A DNA stretch of 64,000 bases from VAZQ01 sp963725065. Lineage in GTDB: Bacteria > Pseudomonadota > Alphaproteobacteria > Rhizobiales > Xanthobacteraceae. The notes under the pieces are model-generated. The model did not search any database. It was not told the DNA's origin and saw nothing but the letters and a program-made list of their open reading frames with translations. Within the stretch, counting starts at the first letter, position 1; each line of letters begins with the position of its first letter. The position numbers and the translations under genes were made by a program. The stretch is from the NCBI GenBank assembly GCA_963725065.1, contig CAVRXD010000038.1, positions 1-64,000 of the forward strand. Direction: 5' to 3'. This document shows, piece after piece, positions 1 to 7,956 of this stretch.

Positions 1-1321
1 GGGCGATCGCAAGCCCAAGGCCGGTGCCGCCTTCGTCCTGATTGCGTGCATCGTCGAGCCGCAGGAACGGCTTGAACACCTCTTCGCGCAGATGCAGTGC
101 GATGCCCGGGCCGTCGTCGTCGACGGTGACGGTCAGCCAGCGATGGTCGCGATGGCCGGTGATCGAGATCGAAGGCGCGTAGCGCGCGGCATTTGACACG
201 AGATTGGCGAGGCAGCGCTTGAACGCCGCCGGCCGCACCGTGACGATCGGATGGCCGTGGAAGTGCACGCTCGATTTGTGGCCATTGCGCTCGGTGTCGG
301 TCTTGAGCTCCTCGAGGAAGGCGCCCATGTCGGTCGGCGCCGACTGCTCGCCCAAATCTCCGCGCGCGAAGGCGAGATAGGCCTCCAACATGCGCGCCAT
401 CTCGTCGACGTCCTTCTTCATCGCCTCGACCTCGGGACTGTCGCCGATCAGGACCAGCTCGAGCTTGAAGCGCGTGAGAATGGTGCGCAGGTCGTGGGAC
501 ACGCCGGCCAGCATGGCGGTGCGCTGCTCCAGGCTGCGCTCGATGCGCCGCTTCATCTCGATGAAGGCCTGGGCGGCGCGGCGCACCTCGCGCGCGCCGC
601 GCGGACGGAAGTCCGGGACCTCGCGCCCCTTGCCGAAGCTTTCGGCGGCATCGGCCAGACGCAGAATCGGCCGGATCTGGTTGCGCAGGAACAGCACCGC
701 AACGGTGATCAGCACCAGCGAGGTGCCGACCATCCACAGCAGGAAGATATGGGAATTGGAGACGTAAGCCGCGCGCCGCGGCGCGAACACGCGCATCACC
801 GCATTGTCGAGCTTGATGCGGATCTCGAGCAGGGCCGAGCGGCCGACGGTATCGATCCAGAACGGGCGGCCGATCTGCCGCCTGACCTCTTCCGAGAGCG
901 CCTGGTCGACCAGCGAGAAAAACGGCTTCGGTCCCGGCGGCGGCAACTCGTTGACCGGCAGAAAGTCGACGACGAGACCGAGCTTGTCTTGCGCGATGCG
1001 GCGCAGCTGCGTGTGGTCGGCGTCCTGCGGAAAGACCTTGTAGACCTCGATCAAGGTCGCGATGTCCTGCACCACGCCGGCGGACAGCCGCTGCGTGACC
1101 AGATTGTAGTGCCGTTCCATGAACATGTAGGCGACGACCGATTGCAGGACCACCATGGGCGCGATGATGATCAACAACGCGCGCGCGTAGAGGCCCTTCG
1201 GCATGACGTTCTTCAACGTCGTGCTGGTGCGGTCGTAGACGTCGTAGAAACGCCCGCCCGCCGTGCGCAACGCGCTCAGGCTCGAACGCAGCGCGGCGAT
1301 GCCGACATCGAGCGTCGTCAT
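1..1321 (-). CDS. EnvZ-like sensor histidine kinase (3' end beyond window)
   Basis: Membrane histidine kinase, presumably partner of the OmpR-type regulator just upstream. My own translation from ATG at 1321 gives 440 visible residues: membrane segment about 46-67, periplasmic part, second segment about 191-212, HAMP about 213-265, H-box SHDLRTILTR with His276, N-box LVSNAAR around 375-380, DDDGPG at 401-406 and GTGLGLA at 432-438. The reading frame then runs off position 1, so only the last few residues are missing. The H-box has Ile where Pro is common. The start overlaps the regulator's stop as ATGA, indicating translational coupling. The signal sensed cannot be read from the sequence. Confidence 0.9.
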   Translation of the reverse strand, partial: MTTLDVGIAALRSSLSALRTAGGRFYDVYDRTSTTLKNVMPKGLYARALLIIIAPMVVLQSVVAYMFMERHYNLVTQRLSAGVVQDIATLIEVYKVFPQDADHTQLRRIAQDKLGLVVDFLPVNELPPPGPKPFFSLVDQALSEEVRRQIGRPFWIDTVGRSALLEIRIKLDNAVMRVFAPRRAAYVSNSHIFLLWMVGTSLVLITVAVLFLRNQIRPILRLADAAESFGKGREVPDFRPRGAREVRRAAQAFIEMKRRIERSLEQRTAMLAGVSHDLRTILTRFKLELVLIGDSPEVEAMKKDVDEMARMLEAYLAFARGDLGEQSAPTDMGAFLEELKTDTERNGHKSSVHFHGHPIVTVRPAAFKRCLANLVSNAARYAPSISITGHRDHRWLTVTVDDDGPGIALHLREEVFKPFLRLDDARNQDEGGTGLGLAIA

Positions 1322-2026
1322 GGCGTCGTCACCAGGCGGTAGCCAATCCCGCGCACGGTCTGCACCAGCAGCGGATTGGCGGGATCCTGCTCGATCTTGC
1401 GGCGCAGCCGATTGACCTGCACGTCGACGGCGCGCTCGCCGGTCGCGCCGCCGTTGCCCGCGAGCGCCTGGCGCGGCACGGTTTCGCCGGGCGTGGCGGC
1501 GAGAAGCCGCAGCATATCGCGCTCGCGGTCGGTGAGGCGCACGGTGTCCTCCCCGCGCTTGAGCTCGCCGCGCATGATATGAAATCGGAAGTCGCCGAAG
1601 CGAACGGATTCCACCGCCGGCGTCGTGGCCGGACGGGCGCGCCGCAGGACGCCGGCGATGCGCAGCGAAAGCTCTTTCGGCTCGAACGGCTTGCTGACGT
1701 AATCGTCGGCGCCGATCGTGAGCCCCTCGATCCGGCTGCTGCGCTTCGTCGCGGGCGGTCAGCATGATGATCGGCACGCTCGAGGATGCACGCAGGTCGC
1801 GCGCGAGCTCGAAGCCGGTCTCGCCCGGCATCATGACGTCGAGGATCAACAGGTCGAAGCGCAGCCCTTCGAGCTTGGCGCGCGCATCGGCGGCGGTCTC
1901 CGCGGTGGAGACGCGGTAGCCTTCGGCAAACAAGAAGCGCGAGAGCAGGTCGCGGATGCGGCGGTCGTCGTCGACCACGAGCAGATGGGGAGCATCGTCG
2001 GGAAGAGCGGCGGATACCGTGGTCAT
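1318..2026 (-). pseudogene. OmpR/PetR-like response regulator, broken by one frameshift
   Basis: Two-component DNA-binding regulator. From ATG at 2026 the receiver domain reads cleanly (VDDDRRIRDLL acidic pocket, LLILDVMMPGE phospho-Asp, IIMLTARDE), then the frame is lost at about 1731-1750. The conserved continuation (ADDYVSKPFEPKEL, then the winged helix with VDVQVNRLRRKIEQ and TVRGIGYRL) lies in another frame and ends at the TGA at 1318-1320. Removing one base restores a continuous protein of about 235 residues with a DEAQSRIEG joint. The damage is either a real mutation or an assembly indel. It sits between a MarR gene and its kinase, as in the petP-petR arrangement known from Rhodobacter; that assignment is inference. 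Confidence 0.85.
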
Positions 2027-2105
2027 GGCCCGCATCCGGTCATGGCGTTTTCCGGCGAAGTGGAAGCCGGCCCGCCGTAGGAAGCGCGTCCATCATAATA
2101 GAGTC

Positions 2106-2651
2106 TCAGCCGCGCGTCCGGCGCGCCCGGTCGGCTCGCGCGATGAACCGCAGCACGGAATCGCGTTGGTCGGCGTTGATCATGGCGGTCAGCAGCCGGC
2201 AGGCGGCGTCGTGCGCATTCGGCCCGAGCTCCGACAACGCGCGTGCGATGCGCACCGTTTGCAGCCCGGCGAGCTTCATCGCCAGCGTCTCGCCTTTGGC
2301 CGTCACGTAGAGCAGGCGCTGACGGCGGTCGTTCGCGCCCTCCTTCTGCACCACGTAGCCCTGATCGATGAGCTGCTTGAGCACACGACCGAGCGACTGC
2401 TTGGTGATCTTCAGGATATCCAGCAGCTCCGCGACCTTCATGCCGGGATTACGATTGACGAAATGCAGCACGCGGTGATGGGCGCGGCCAAATCCGAATT
2501 TCGCCAGGACATCGTCGGGATCGCCGATGAAGTCGCGATAGGCGAAGAACAGGAGCTCGATCACGTCCCAGATCGGCTCGTTCCCACGGGTCGCGCGGTC
2601 TCCGGCGGAGAACGACCGATCGGTTGCAATCGGGACAGTTAGGTCAGCCAT
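2106..2651 (-). CDS. MarR-family transcriptional regulator (PetP-like)
   Basis: Winged-helix DNA-binding protein of 181 residues, a normal MarR length. The core is visible at about 50-135: a helix-turn-helix with ELLDILKITKQSLGRVL, then the wing with KEGANDRRQRLLYVT, whose D-R-R is the MarR signature. It lies upstream of the OmpR-type regulator and kinase on the same strand, an arrangement like petP-petR in purple bacteria, where PetP supports cytochrome bc1 expression; the link here is inference. No good ribosome-binding site precedes the ATG. An imperfect inverted repeat (TTGACATA ... TATTCAA, 2653-2682) sits directly upstream and could be an autoregulatory site. Confidence 0.88.
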   Translation of the reverse strand: MADLTVPIATDRSFSAGDRATRGNEPIWDVIELLFFAYRDFIGDPDDVLAKFGFGRAHHRVLHFVNRNPGMKVAELLDILKITKQSLGRVLKQLIDQGYVVQKEGANDRRQRLLYVTAKGETLAMKLAGLQTVRIARALSELGPNAHDAACRLLTAMINADQRDSVLRFIARADRARRTRG

Positions 2652-2652
2652 A

Positions 2653-2682
2653 TTGACATATTTCGGTCAGATTGTTATTCAA
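2653..2682. promoter_or_regulatory. Possible promoter/operator between MarR gene and ilvE
   Basis: TTGACA at 2653-2658 is followed after 17 bases by TATTCA at 2676-2681, a plausible sigma-70 promoter reading toward ilvE, though it lies about 210 bases upstream of that start. The same stretch has imperfect dyad symmetry (TTGACATA against TTGAATA on the other strand) and abuts the MarR start codon, so it may be a MarR operator. Based on pattern only. Confidence 0.3.
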
Positions 2683-2892
2683 GAACCCGCCGCCACGAAA
2701 GGATCGTGCCCATACGGTCCTCGTGGCTCCCGCCCTGAGCCGATTGCGCCGGAGGCGCAAGCGCGCTCTCATGGGCGACGGAAACATACCGGGTGTCGGC
2801 CCGCGACGCAAAAGCATCCGGGGTGATGGTTATCCCGCGCCCCGGAAGAGGCCGGCCGGCAGTCGCAAAGGCAAGTCCGAGGAGGAAGCGCC

Positions 2893-3786
2893 ATGGCTGA
2901 ACGACCCTATGACCGCCTCGACGGCGTGATCTGGTACGACGGCAAGCTCGTGCCCTGGGGCGACGCCACCCTGCACGTGCTCTCGCACGGCCTGCATTAC
3001 GCAAGCTCGGTGTTCGAGGGCGAACGCGCTTACGGTGGAGAAATCTTCAAGTCCACGCAGCACTCGGAACGCCTCAAGCGGTCGGCGCAACTGCTCGACT
3101 TCGAAATTCCCTACTCGGTCGCGGAGATCGATGCGGCGAAGCGGCTGGTGCTGGAGAAGAACGGACAGACCGACGCCTACGTGCGGCCGGTCGCCTGGCG
3201 CGGCTCGGAGATGATGGGCGTCTCGGCGCAGACCAATAAAATCCATCTCGCCATCGCGACATGGCAGTGGCCGAGCTATTTCGATCCGGCGCAGCGATTG
3301 AAGGGCATCAGGCTCGATCTCGCCGAGTACCGCCGTCCGGATCCGGCAACCGCGCCGGCGCGCGCGAAAGCGGCCGGGCTCTACATGATCTGCACCATTT
3401 CCAAGCACAAGGCCGAGCGCCAAGGTTATGCCGACGCCATGATGCTGGACTGGCAGGGCCGCGTCGCGGAATGCACCGGCGCCAATATCTTCTTCGTCAA
3501 GGACGGCAAGATCCATACCCCGATCGCGGACTGTTTCCTCGACGGCATCACCCGTCAGACCGCGATCGAGCTGGCGAGGAAGCGCGGCATCGAGGTGATC
3601 GAGCGGCGCATCATGCCGGACGAGCTCACGCAGTTTTCCGAGTGCTTCATCACCGGCAGCGCCGCGGAGGTCACCGCGGTCTCGGAGATCGCGCAGTGGC
3701 GGTTCACGCCCGGCGCGATCACGCAGCAGCTCATGGCCGACTACACCGCCGAGGTGCAGCCCAAGGGCAAGAAGGCGGCGGCGTAG
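2893..3786 (+). CDS. ilvE: Branched-chain amino acid aminotransferase
   Basis: PLP-dependent class IV aminotransferase catalysing the last step of valine, leucine and isoleucine synthesis with glutamate as amino donor; cytosolic. It has 297 residues, typical of the family. The N-terminus WYDGKLVPWGDATLHVLSHG and FEGERAY are characteristic, the PLP lysine is predicted at Lys159 in ARAKAAGLYM, and AECTGANIFF and CFLDGITRQTAIELA follow the fold-type IV pattern. A strong site, GAGGAGGAAGCGCC, precedes the ATG. It stands alone, divergent from the MarR gene and convergent with the TetR remnant. Confidence 0.95.
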   Translation: MAERPYDRLDGVIWYDGKLVPWGDATLHVLSHGLHYASSVFEGERAYGGEIFKSTQHSERLKRSAQLLDFEIPYSVAEIDAAKRLVLEKNGQTDAYVRPVAWRGSEMMGVSAQTNKIHLAIATWQWPSYFDPAQRLKGIRLDLAEYRRPDPATAPARAKAAGLYMICTISKHKAERQGYADAMMLDWQGRVAECTGANIFFVKDGKIHTPIADCFLDGITRQTAIELARKRGIEVIERRIMPDELTQFSECFITGSAAEVTAVSEIAQWRFTPGAITQQLMADYTAEVQPKGKKAAA

Positions 3787-3803
3787 CGCCGCTCAGGCGA
3801 AGC

Positions 3804-4408
3804 CTATTTCGCCGCATGCGCGGCGATCATGGCTTCGCCCATGCGCACGAGACGCGGTCCAAGGTCATCCGAGGCCGACGCTCTGGGCGCTGACCCGCGC
3901 CCCCTCCAGCAGGAGAGATAGTTCGTCCGCCAGCATGTCGGGCTCGCGCAGCCCGCCGGCGCGGCACAGCTCGATGAGCTTGACGCGTTGCGCTGTCTTG
4001 AAGTCCTCGATCACCCGCCGGGCCGGATGATCCTTTTCCGGCAGCTCGACGGCGGCATTGGCAAGCGGGCAGCCGCGCTGCGTCGGCATTGGCCACATGC
4101 TCCGCCATCTCCTCGAACCAGGCGCGTAGCTGCGCCCGGGGATCGCCGGGATGCGCCTGCTCCAACCTGGCCCAGCAGCCGTCGGCATCCTCGGCGACCT
4201 GGCGCAGATAGGCCGCCACCAGATCGTCCTTCGAGCCGAAGTGGCGATACAACGTCATCTTGTTGGTGCCGGCGGCCTCGGCGATGGCGTCCACGCCCAC
4301 GGCCCTGATCCCGTGCCGGTAGAATAGATCCTCCGCCACCGCCAGAATCCGGGCGCGAGGCGGAATTCTGTCGTCTTTCCCGTAGGTTAAGCCGGCGATG
4401 GGAGACAT
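3804..4408 (-). pseudogene. TetR-family regulator with two frameshifts
   Basis: The N-terminal half reads well from ATG at 4408: a TetR helix-turn-helix with VDAIAEAAGTNKMTLYRHF and GSKDDLVAAYL. At about 4070-4090 the frame is lost. The ligand-domain sequence resumes in a second frame (GCPLANAAVELPEKDHPARR ... ELSLLLEGARVSAQSVGL). At about 3865-3874 a second shift is needed to reach a normal ending (GPRLVRMGEAMIAAHAAK, stop at 3804). The span is 605 bases; removing two single bases gives exactly 201 codons, the usual size, so the coding sense is otherwise intact. Divergent from the flavin reductase gene, which it probably repressed. Either a recent pseudogene or assembly errors. Confidence 0.85.
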
Positions 4409-4422
4409 TTTTCGGTTTCCTC

Positions 4423-4451
4423 TTGACTCGGGTGTTACCGGTCAGTATCTA
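4423..4451 (+). promoter_or_regulatory. Sigma-70-type promoter for the flavin oxidoreductase
   Basis: TTGACT at 4423-4428 and TATCTA at 4446-4451 are separated by 17 bases, upstream of the reductase start at 4533. The interval is overlapped by the first of two regulator-type repeats, which fits repression by steric blocking. Confidence 0.55.
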
Positions 4452-4474
4452 TCATGTAGTGTTACCGGTAAGTA
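4432..4474. promoter_or_regulatory. Paired TetR-type operator sites (TTACCGGT repeats)
   Basis: GTGTTACCGGTCAGTA at 4432-4447 recurs as GTGTTACCGGTAAGTA at 4459-4474, 15 of 16 bases identical and 27 bases apart. The second contains a perfect 10-base palindrome TTACCGGTAA (4462-4471). Both lie in the divergent region between the TetR gene and the old-yellow-enzyme gene and overlap or flank the promoter. This is the expected position for a TetR operator; binding is inferred. Confidence 0.65.
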
Positions 4475-4532
4475 CCACAAGCCCTCGCGGAAGTCATTCG
4501 GTTTGTGGGAATTCCCAGCCAGCAGGAGTGAA

Positions 4533-5669
4533 ATGATGAGCCTTCAGGAAAGCATTGCGTTGCAGAACCCCCTTCTTGCGCGCACCGCCCAGCCCAACGC
4601 GCTGTTTGCACCGTATCGTCTCGGCGATCTCGATCTGAGCAACCGGCTGGTGATGTCCCCCATGACACGCAGCCGTGCGGTCGAAGGAAATGTGCCCAAT
4701 CCGCTCGCCGCCACTTACTACGCACAACGCGCCTCCGCCGGCCTGATCGTGACCGAGGCGACGCAAGTCAGCCCGCAGGGGGTCGGCTACATCCGCACCC
4801 CGGGCATTCATTCGACCGAGCAGGTCAAGGGTTGGCGCACGGTCACCGAGGCGGTGCATCGTGCCGGCAGCAAGATCTTCGCCCAGCTCTGGCATGTCGG
4901 ACGCGTATCGCATCCGGATTTCCACGACGGCGCGCTGCCCGTTGCCCCCTCCGCCCTGCCGGTGGAAGGCGAAGCCTTCACCACCCGCGGGCGGACCAAA
5001 TTGGTGACCCCGCGCGCGCTCGAAACCGATGAGCTTCCCGGCATCGTCGCGACCTTTCGCGCCGCGGCAGAGAACGCCAAAGCCGCGGGGTTCGACGGCG
5101 TGGAATTGCACGGCGCCAATGGCTACCTGCTCGACCAGTTTCTGCGCGATGGCTCCAACCGGCGCACGGACGCCTACGGCGGCAGCATCGAAAACCGCGC
5201 CCGCTTTCCGCTCGAAGTGGTCGACGCGGTGACCGCGGTCTGGGGCCCTCAGCGTGTGGGATACAAGATCGCGCCGTATTTTTCCGGTTACTCGATGTCG
5301 GACTCGCACCCGGTCGAAACGTTTTCCTTCATCGCGTCGGAACTGAGCAAGCGCAGGCTGCTCTATCTGCACGTGACCGAGCCGGTAGGGAGTGCCGCCG
5401 CCGCGCCGGCCGGCGCCCAGCGGGCGACGCCGATCCTGCGGAGCAAGTTCAAGGGCACGCTGATCGCGAACGGCGGTTATGACCTCCACACCGCGCAGGC
5501 AGCCATAGCGAGCGGCGAGGCAGACCTGGTCGCATTCGGCGTGCCATTTCTGGCCAATCCGGATCTTCCACTCCGCTATCGGAGCAAGGCCGCGCTCAAC
5601 GCGGCGGATCAGGCAACGTTCTATGCCGGCGAGGAGAAGGGCTACATCGACTATCCGGCCTTGGCATAG
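4533..5669 (+). CDS. NADH:flavin oxidoreductase, old yellow enzyme family (alkene/nitro-ester reductase)
   Basis: FMN-dependent cytosolic reductase of activated alkenes, nitro compounds or nitrate esters (NemA/XenB/OYE class). The 378-residue barrel shows LFAPYRLGDLDLSNRLVMSP at the N-terminus, QLWHVGRVSHP around 119-128, and the substrate-anion pair His193/Asn196 in ELHGANGYLLDQFL, followed by RRTDAYGGSIENR. I start at the ATG at 4533 (or the adjacent one at 4536) because AGGAG lies at 4524-4528. Upstream in-frame codons reach into the TetR gene and are unlikely to be used. Divergent from the TetR remnant and probably controlled through the TTACCGGT repeats. The substrate is not predictable. 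Confidence 0.92.
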   Translation: MMSLQESIALQNPLLARTAQPNALFAPYRLGDLDLSNRLVMSPMTRSRAVEGNVPNPLAATYYAQRASAGLIVTEATQVSPQGVGYIRTPGIHSTEQVKGWRTVTEAVHRAGSKIFAQLWHVGRVSHPDFHDGALPVAPSALPVEGEAFTTRGRTKLVTPRALETDELPGIVATFRAAAENAKAAGFDGVELHGANGYLLDQFLRDGSNRRTDAYGGSIENRARFPLEVVDAVTAVWGPQRVGYKIAPYFSGYSMSDSHPVETFSFIASELSKRRLLYLHVTEPVGSAAAAPAGAQRATPILRSKFKGTLIANGGYDLHTAQAAIASGEADLVAFGVPFLANPDLPLRYRSKAALNAADQATFYAGEEKGYIDYPALA

Positions 5670-5992
5670 CGCCGGGCCGAGACGCCGCCTGACGTTCTTC
5701 TGACGCTTCGGGCGGCGCTATTCCGACATCGAGAAGCTGACGTGGCGTTGCCCTCCCGCGCCACGGAAAGCGGACGGCTTTCCAGCGTGAAGGCCGTCCG
5801 CACCGATTTTGGCACGAATGATCTCGGTGCCGACGATATCCTGCGAGCCGCGGGCCGCAGGTCCCCGGGCGTAAAGAGTTCCATCGGAACTTTATCGATG
5901 GGATTCGATTTTCCTTTGCTTGTGACCTAAGCGATACCGACTGACGCAAACAATATTCCGATCGCGAAAACCTCGAGTTGTTTGTACGGTAG
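5670..5992. other. 323-base gap with two mutually exclusive hairpins
   Basis: No convincing gene lies here. The region contains a perfect 9-base inverted repeat GCGGACGGC/GCCGTCCGC (5770-5778 and 5793-5801). Overlapping it is a perfect 7-base inverted repeat GGAAAGC/GCTTTCC (5765-5771 and 5777-5783). The two stems share bases 5770-5771 and 5777-5778, so they cannot both form. No U-tract follows, so a simple terminator for the reductase is not supported. The 3' part becomes AT-rich before the kinase gene. Confidence 0.5.
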
Positions 5993-7504
5993 ATGACATT
6001 CCCTGCGGTTCCCCGCTTTCCGGTCCAGCCAATCCTGTTGGGCGTTGGATTTGCCCTGCTGGTTGCGATCGGCACGGCCACGGTGTGGCTGGCCGAGCAA
6101 TCCGCGCAAGACGCCAGAAGCGTCGTGCACACGATCAACGTGCAGGAAAAGCTGTCCAACCTGCTTCTGAACGTGCGGCGCGCCGAGAGCGGCCAGCGCG
6201 GCTTTTTGCTCACCGGTCGGCAGCAATATCTATTGGACTATCGCGACGCCGCGCCTGCGGTCGAAACCTACCTGGCCGAGCTGCGAACGCTGATGAGCGA
6301 CAATCCGGACCGAGGTCCGGTTCTCGACCAGATGGACGCGACTGCGCGGACGAAAATGACCGAGCTCGCGAAGACGATCGAGCTTCAGGCCTCCGGACAG
6401 CACGAGGCGGCGGTCGCGTTGGTGCAATCGGACGACGGCTTCAAGAGCATGAACGGGTTGCGGCTGCTGGTGGAGCGAACGCTGGCGGATGAGGAGCGGC
6501 TCCTGCTCGCCCGCTCCGACGCCTCGCGGCGCAACGACGCCCGCCTGCTCGCGGTCTCGCTCGCCGGGATGGCGCTTGTCGTGCTGATCGGCGCACTGTC
6601 CGTCTTCCTGGTTCAGCGCACATCCCGCCAGCGCGAATCCGCGCGCAATGAGCTTGCGGCCACGAATGCCAATCTCGAGCGCATCGTCGCCCATCGCACC
6701 GCCGATCTGACCGAAGCCAACGAAGAAATTCAGCGCTTCGCCTATATCGTCAGCCACGATTTGCGCTCGCCGCTCGTGAACATCATGGGCTTCACCACCG
6801 AATTGGAAGCGTTGCGGAGCGATATTTTCGAGGAGATGGCGAAGCTGCGCGAGCAGGCCGGCGTGGCTGCTGCCCACGCCGATGCGCGCGAGAGTGGCGG
6901 CGCCTCCACGGATCCGCTGGGCACGGGTTTCGATGAAGCGATCACCTTCATCAAGACCTCCATCACCAAGATGGATCGTCTCATCAACGCCGTTCTGAAG
7001 CTCTCACGCGAGGGCCGCCGCGACTTCAAGCCCGAAGAGATCGACATGAACGCACTGCTGGCGTCGATCGCACAAACCGTCGCGCACCGCGCCACGGAGC
7101 AGGGAGCGACCGTCGCCGTCGCCGACCTTCCCCCCGTGGTAAGCGACCTGCTCGCAGTGGAGCAGGTGTTCTCCAATCTCGTCGACAATGCTCTCAAGTA
7201 TGGTCGCGATGGGGAACCCGGCAGAATAGAGATCAAGGGCCATACCGCGCGGGCGCATGTGATATACGAGGTCCGCGACAATGGCCGGGGCATCGACCCG
7301 CACGATCATCAGCGTGTATTCGAGCTCTTTCGCCGTTCGGGTCCGCAGGACCGGCCGGGCGAAGGGATTGGCTTGGCGCACGTCCGCGCGCTGGTGCGCC
7401 GGCTCGGCGGCACGATGAGCCTTACGTCGGAACTTGGAAAAGGCAGCGTCTTCACCGTCTCGCTGCCGCGCCGTTGGGTTGGGGAAAACAGGAGCGCTGC
7501 ATGA
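5993..7504 (+). CDS. CHASE3-domain sensor histidine kinase
   Basis: Membrane-bound histidine kinase of 503 residues. Membrane segment 12-34, a periplasmic CHASE3 domain about 37-180 (ESGQRGFLLTG is a hallmark), second membrane segment about 185-207, coiled linker (LAATNANLERIVAHRTADL), H-box YIVSHDLRSPL with His255, and an ATPase domain with NLVDNALKYG, VRDNGRGID and GEGIGLAHVRAL. The C-terminal half resembles phytochrome-type kinases that work with single-domain receivers, and such a receiver follows at once: the stop overlaps its start as ATGA. Only a weak ribosome-binding site is visible. The ligand is unknown. Confidence 0.92.
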   Translation: MTFPAVPRFPVQPILLGVGFALLVAIGTATVWLAEQSAQDARSVVHTINVQEKLSNLLLNVRRAESGQRGFLLTGRQQYLLDYRDAAPAVETYLAELRTLMSDNPDRGPVLDQMDATARTKMTELAKTIELQASGQHEAAVALVQSDDGFKSMNGLRLLVERTLADEERLLLARSDASRRNDARLLAVSLAGMALVVLIGALSVFLVQRTSRQRESARNELAATNANLERIVAHRTADLTEANEEIQRFAYIVSHDLRSPLVNIMGFTTELEALRSDIFEEMAKLREQAGVAAAHADARESGGASTDPLGTGFDEAITFIKTSITKMDRLINAVLKLSREGRRDFKPEEIDMNALLASIAQTVAHRATEQGATVAVADLPPVVSDLLAVEQVFSNLVDNALKYGRDGEPGRIEIKGHTARAHVIYEVRDNGRGIDPHDHQRVFELFRRSGPQDRPGEGIGLAHVRALVRRLGGTMSLTSELGKGSVFTVSLPRRWVGENRSAA

Positions 7505-7953
7505 ACGCCCGCATGGCCGAACAACCCGTCACCATCATCATGGTCGAGGATGATGAAGGGCACGCCCGCCTGATCGAAAAAAACATCCGCCGCGCCGGCG
7601 TGAACAACCCCATTCGTCCCTTCACCAACGGGTCGGACGCCGTCAAATTCCTGTTCGGGGCGGACGGAACCGGGACTGACAACAAAAACAGTGCCCTGCT
7701 CATCCTGCTTGATCTGAACCTGCCGGACATGAGCGGGGTCGACATTCTCAAGCGGCTGAAAGAGAACGAGCATCTCAAGCGCAGCCCGGTGGTGGTTCTC
7801 ACCACCACGGACGATGCGGTGGAGATCAAGCGTTGCTATGATCTCGGATGCAATGTCTACATTACCAAGCCCGTGAACTACGAGAACTTCGCCCATGCCA
7901 TCCGGCAACTCGGGCTTTTCTTCACCGTCATCCAGGTTCCTGCCGCGGTCTGA
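7501..7953 (+). CDS. CheY-like single-domain response regulator
   Basis: A stand-alone receiver of 150 residues with no output domain. Acidic pocket Asp17/Asp18 in MVEDDEGH, phospho-acceptor Asp71 in LILLDLNLPDMSG, switch Thr in VVLTTTDD, and Lys123 in YITKPVNY. The sequence is of the Rcp1 type that partners with phytochrome-like kinases. The start at 7501 overlaps the kinase stop by four bases (ATGA), so the two are translationally coupled; an in-frame codon at 7474 would lie inside the kinase gene. It may relay phosphate to the next gene's receiver-kinase protein, which is inference. Confidence 0.93.
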   Translation: MNARMAEQPVTIIMVEDDEGHARLIEKNIRRAGVNNPIRPFTNGSDAVKFLFGADGTGTDNKNSALLILLDLNLPDMSGVDILKRLKENEHLKRSPVVVLTTTDDAVEIKRCYDLGCNVYITKPVNYENFAHAIRQLGLFFTVIQVPAAV

Positions 7954-7956
7954 CAG

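Noticed and set aside
251..1342. Long plus-strand open frame opposite the sensor kinase
   Set aside because: The minus strand encodes a complete, motif-rich histidine kinase over the same bases; the plus frame is a GC-rich shadow.
5886..5915. EcfG-type stress promoter (GGAAC start)
   Set aside because: GGAAC is present, but no CGTT element follows at the needed 16-17 base spacing.
5742..5930. Short open frame in the gap after the flavin reductase
   Set aside because: No ribosome-binding site or family features; it overlaps the alternative hairpins.
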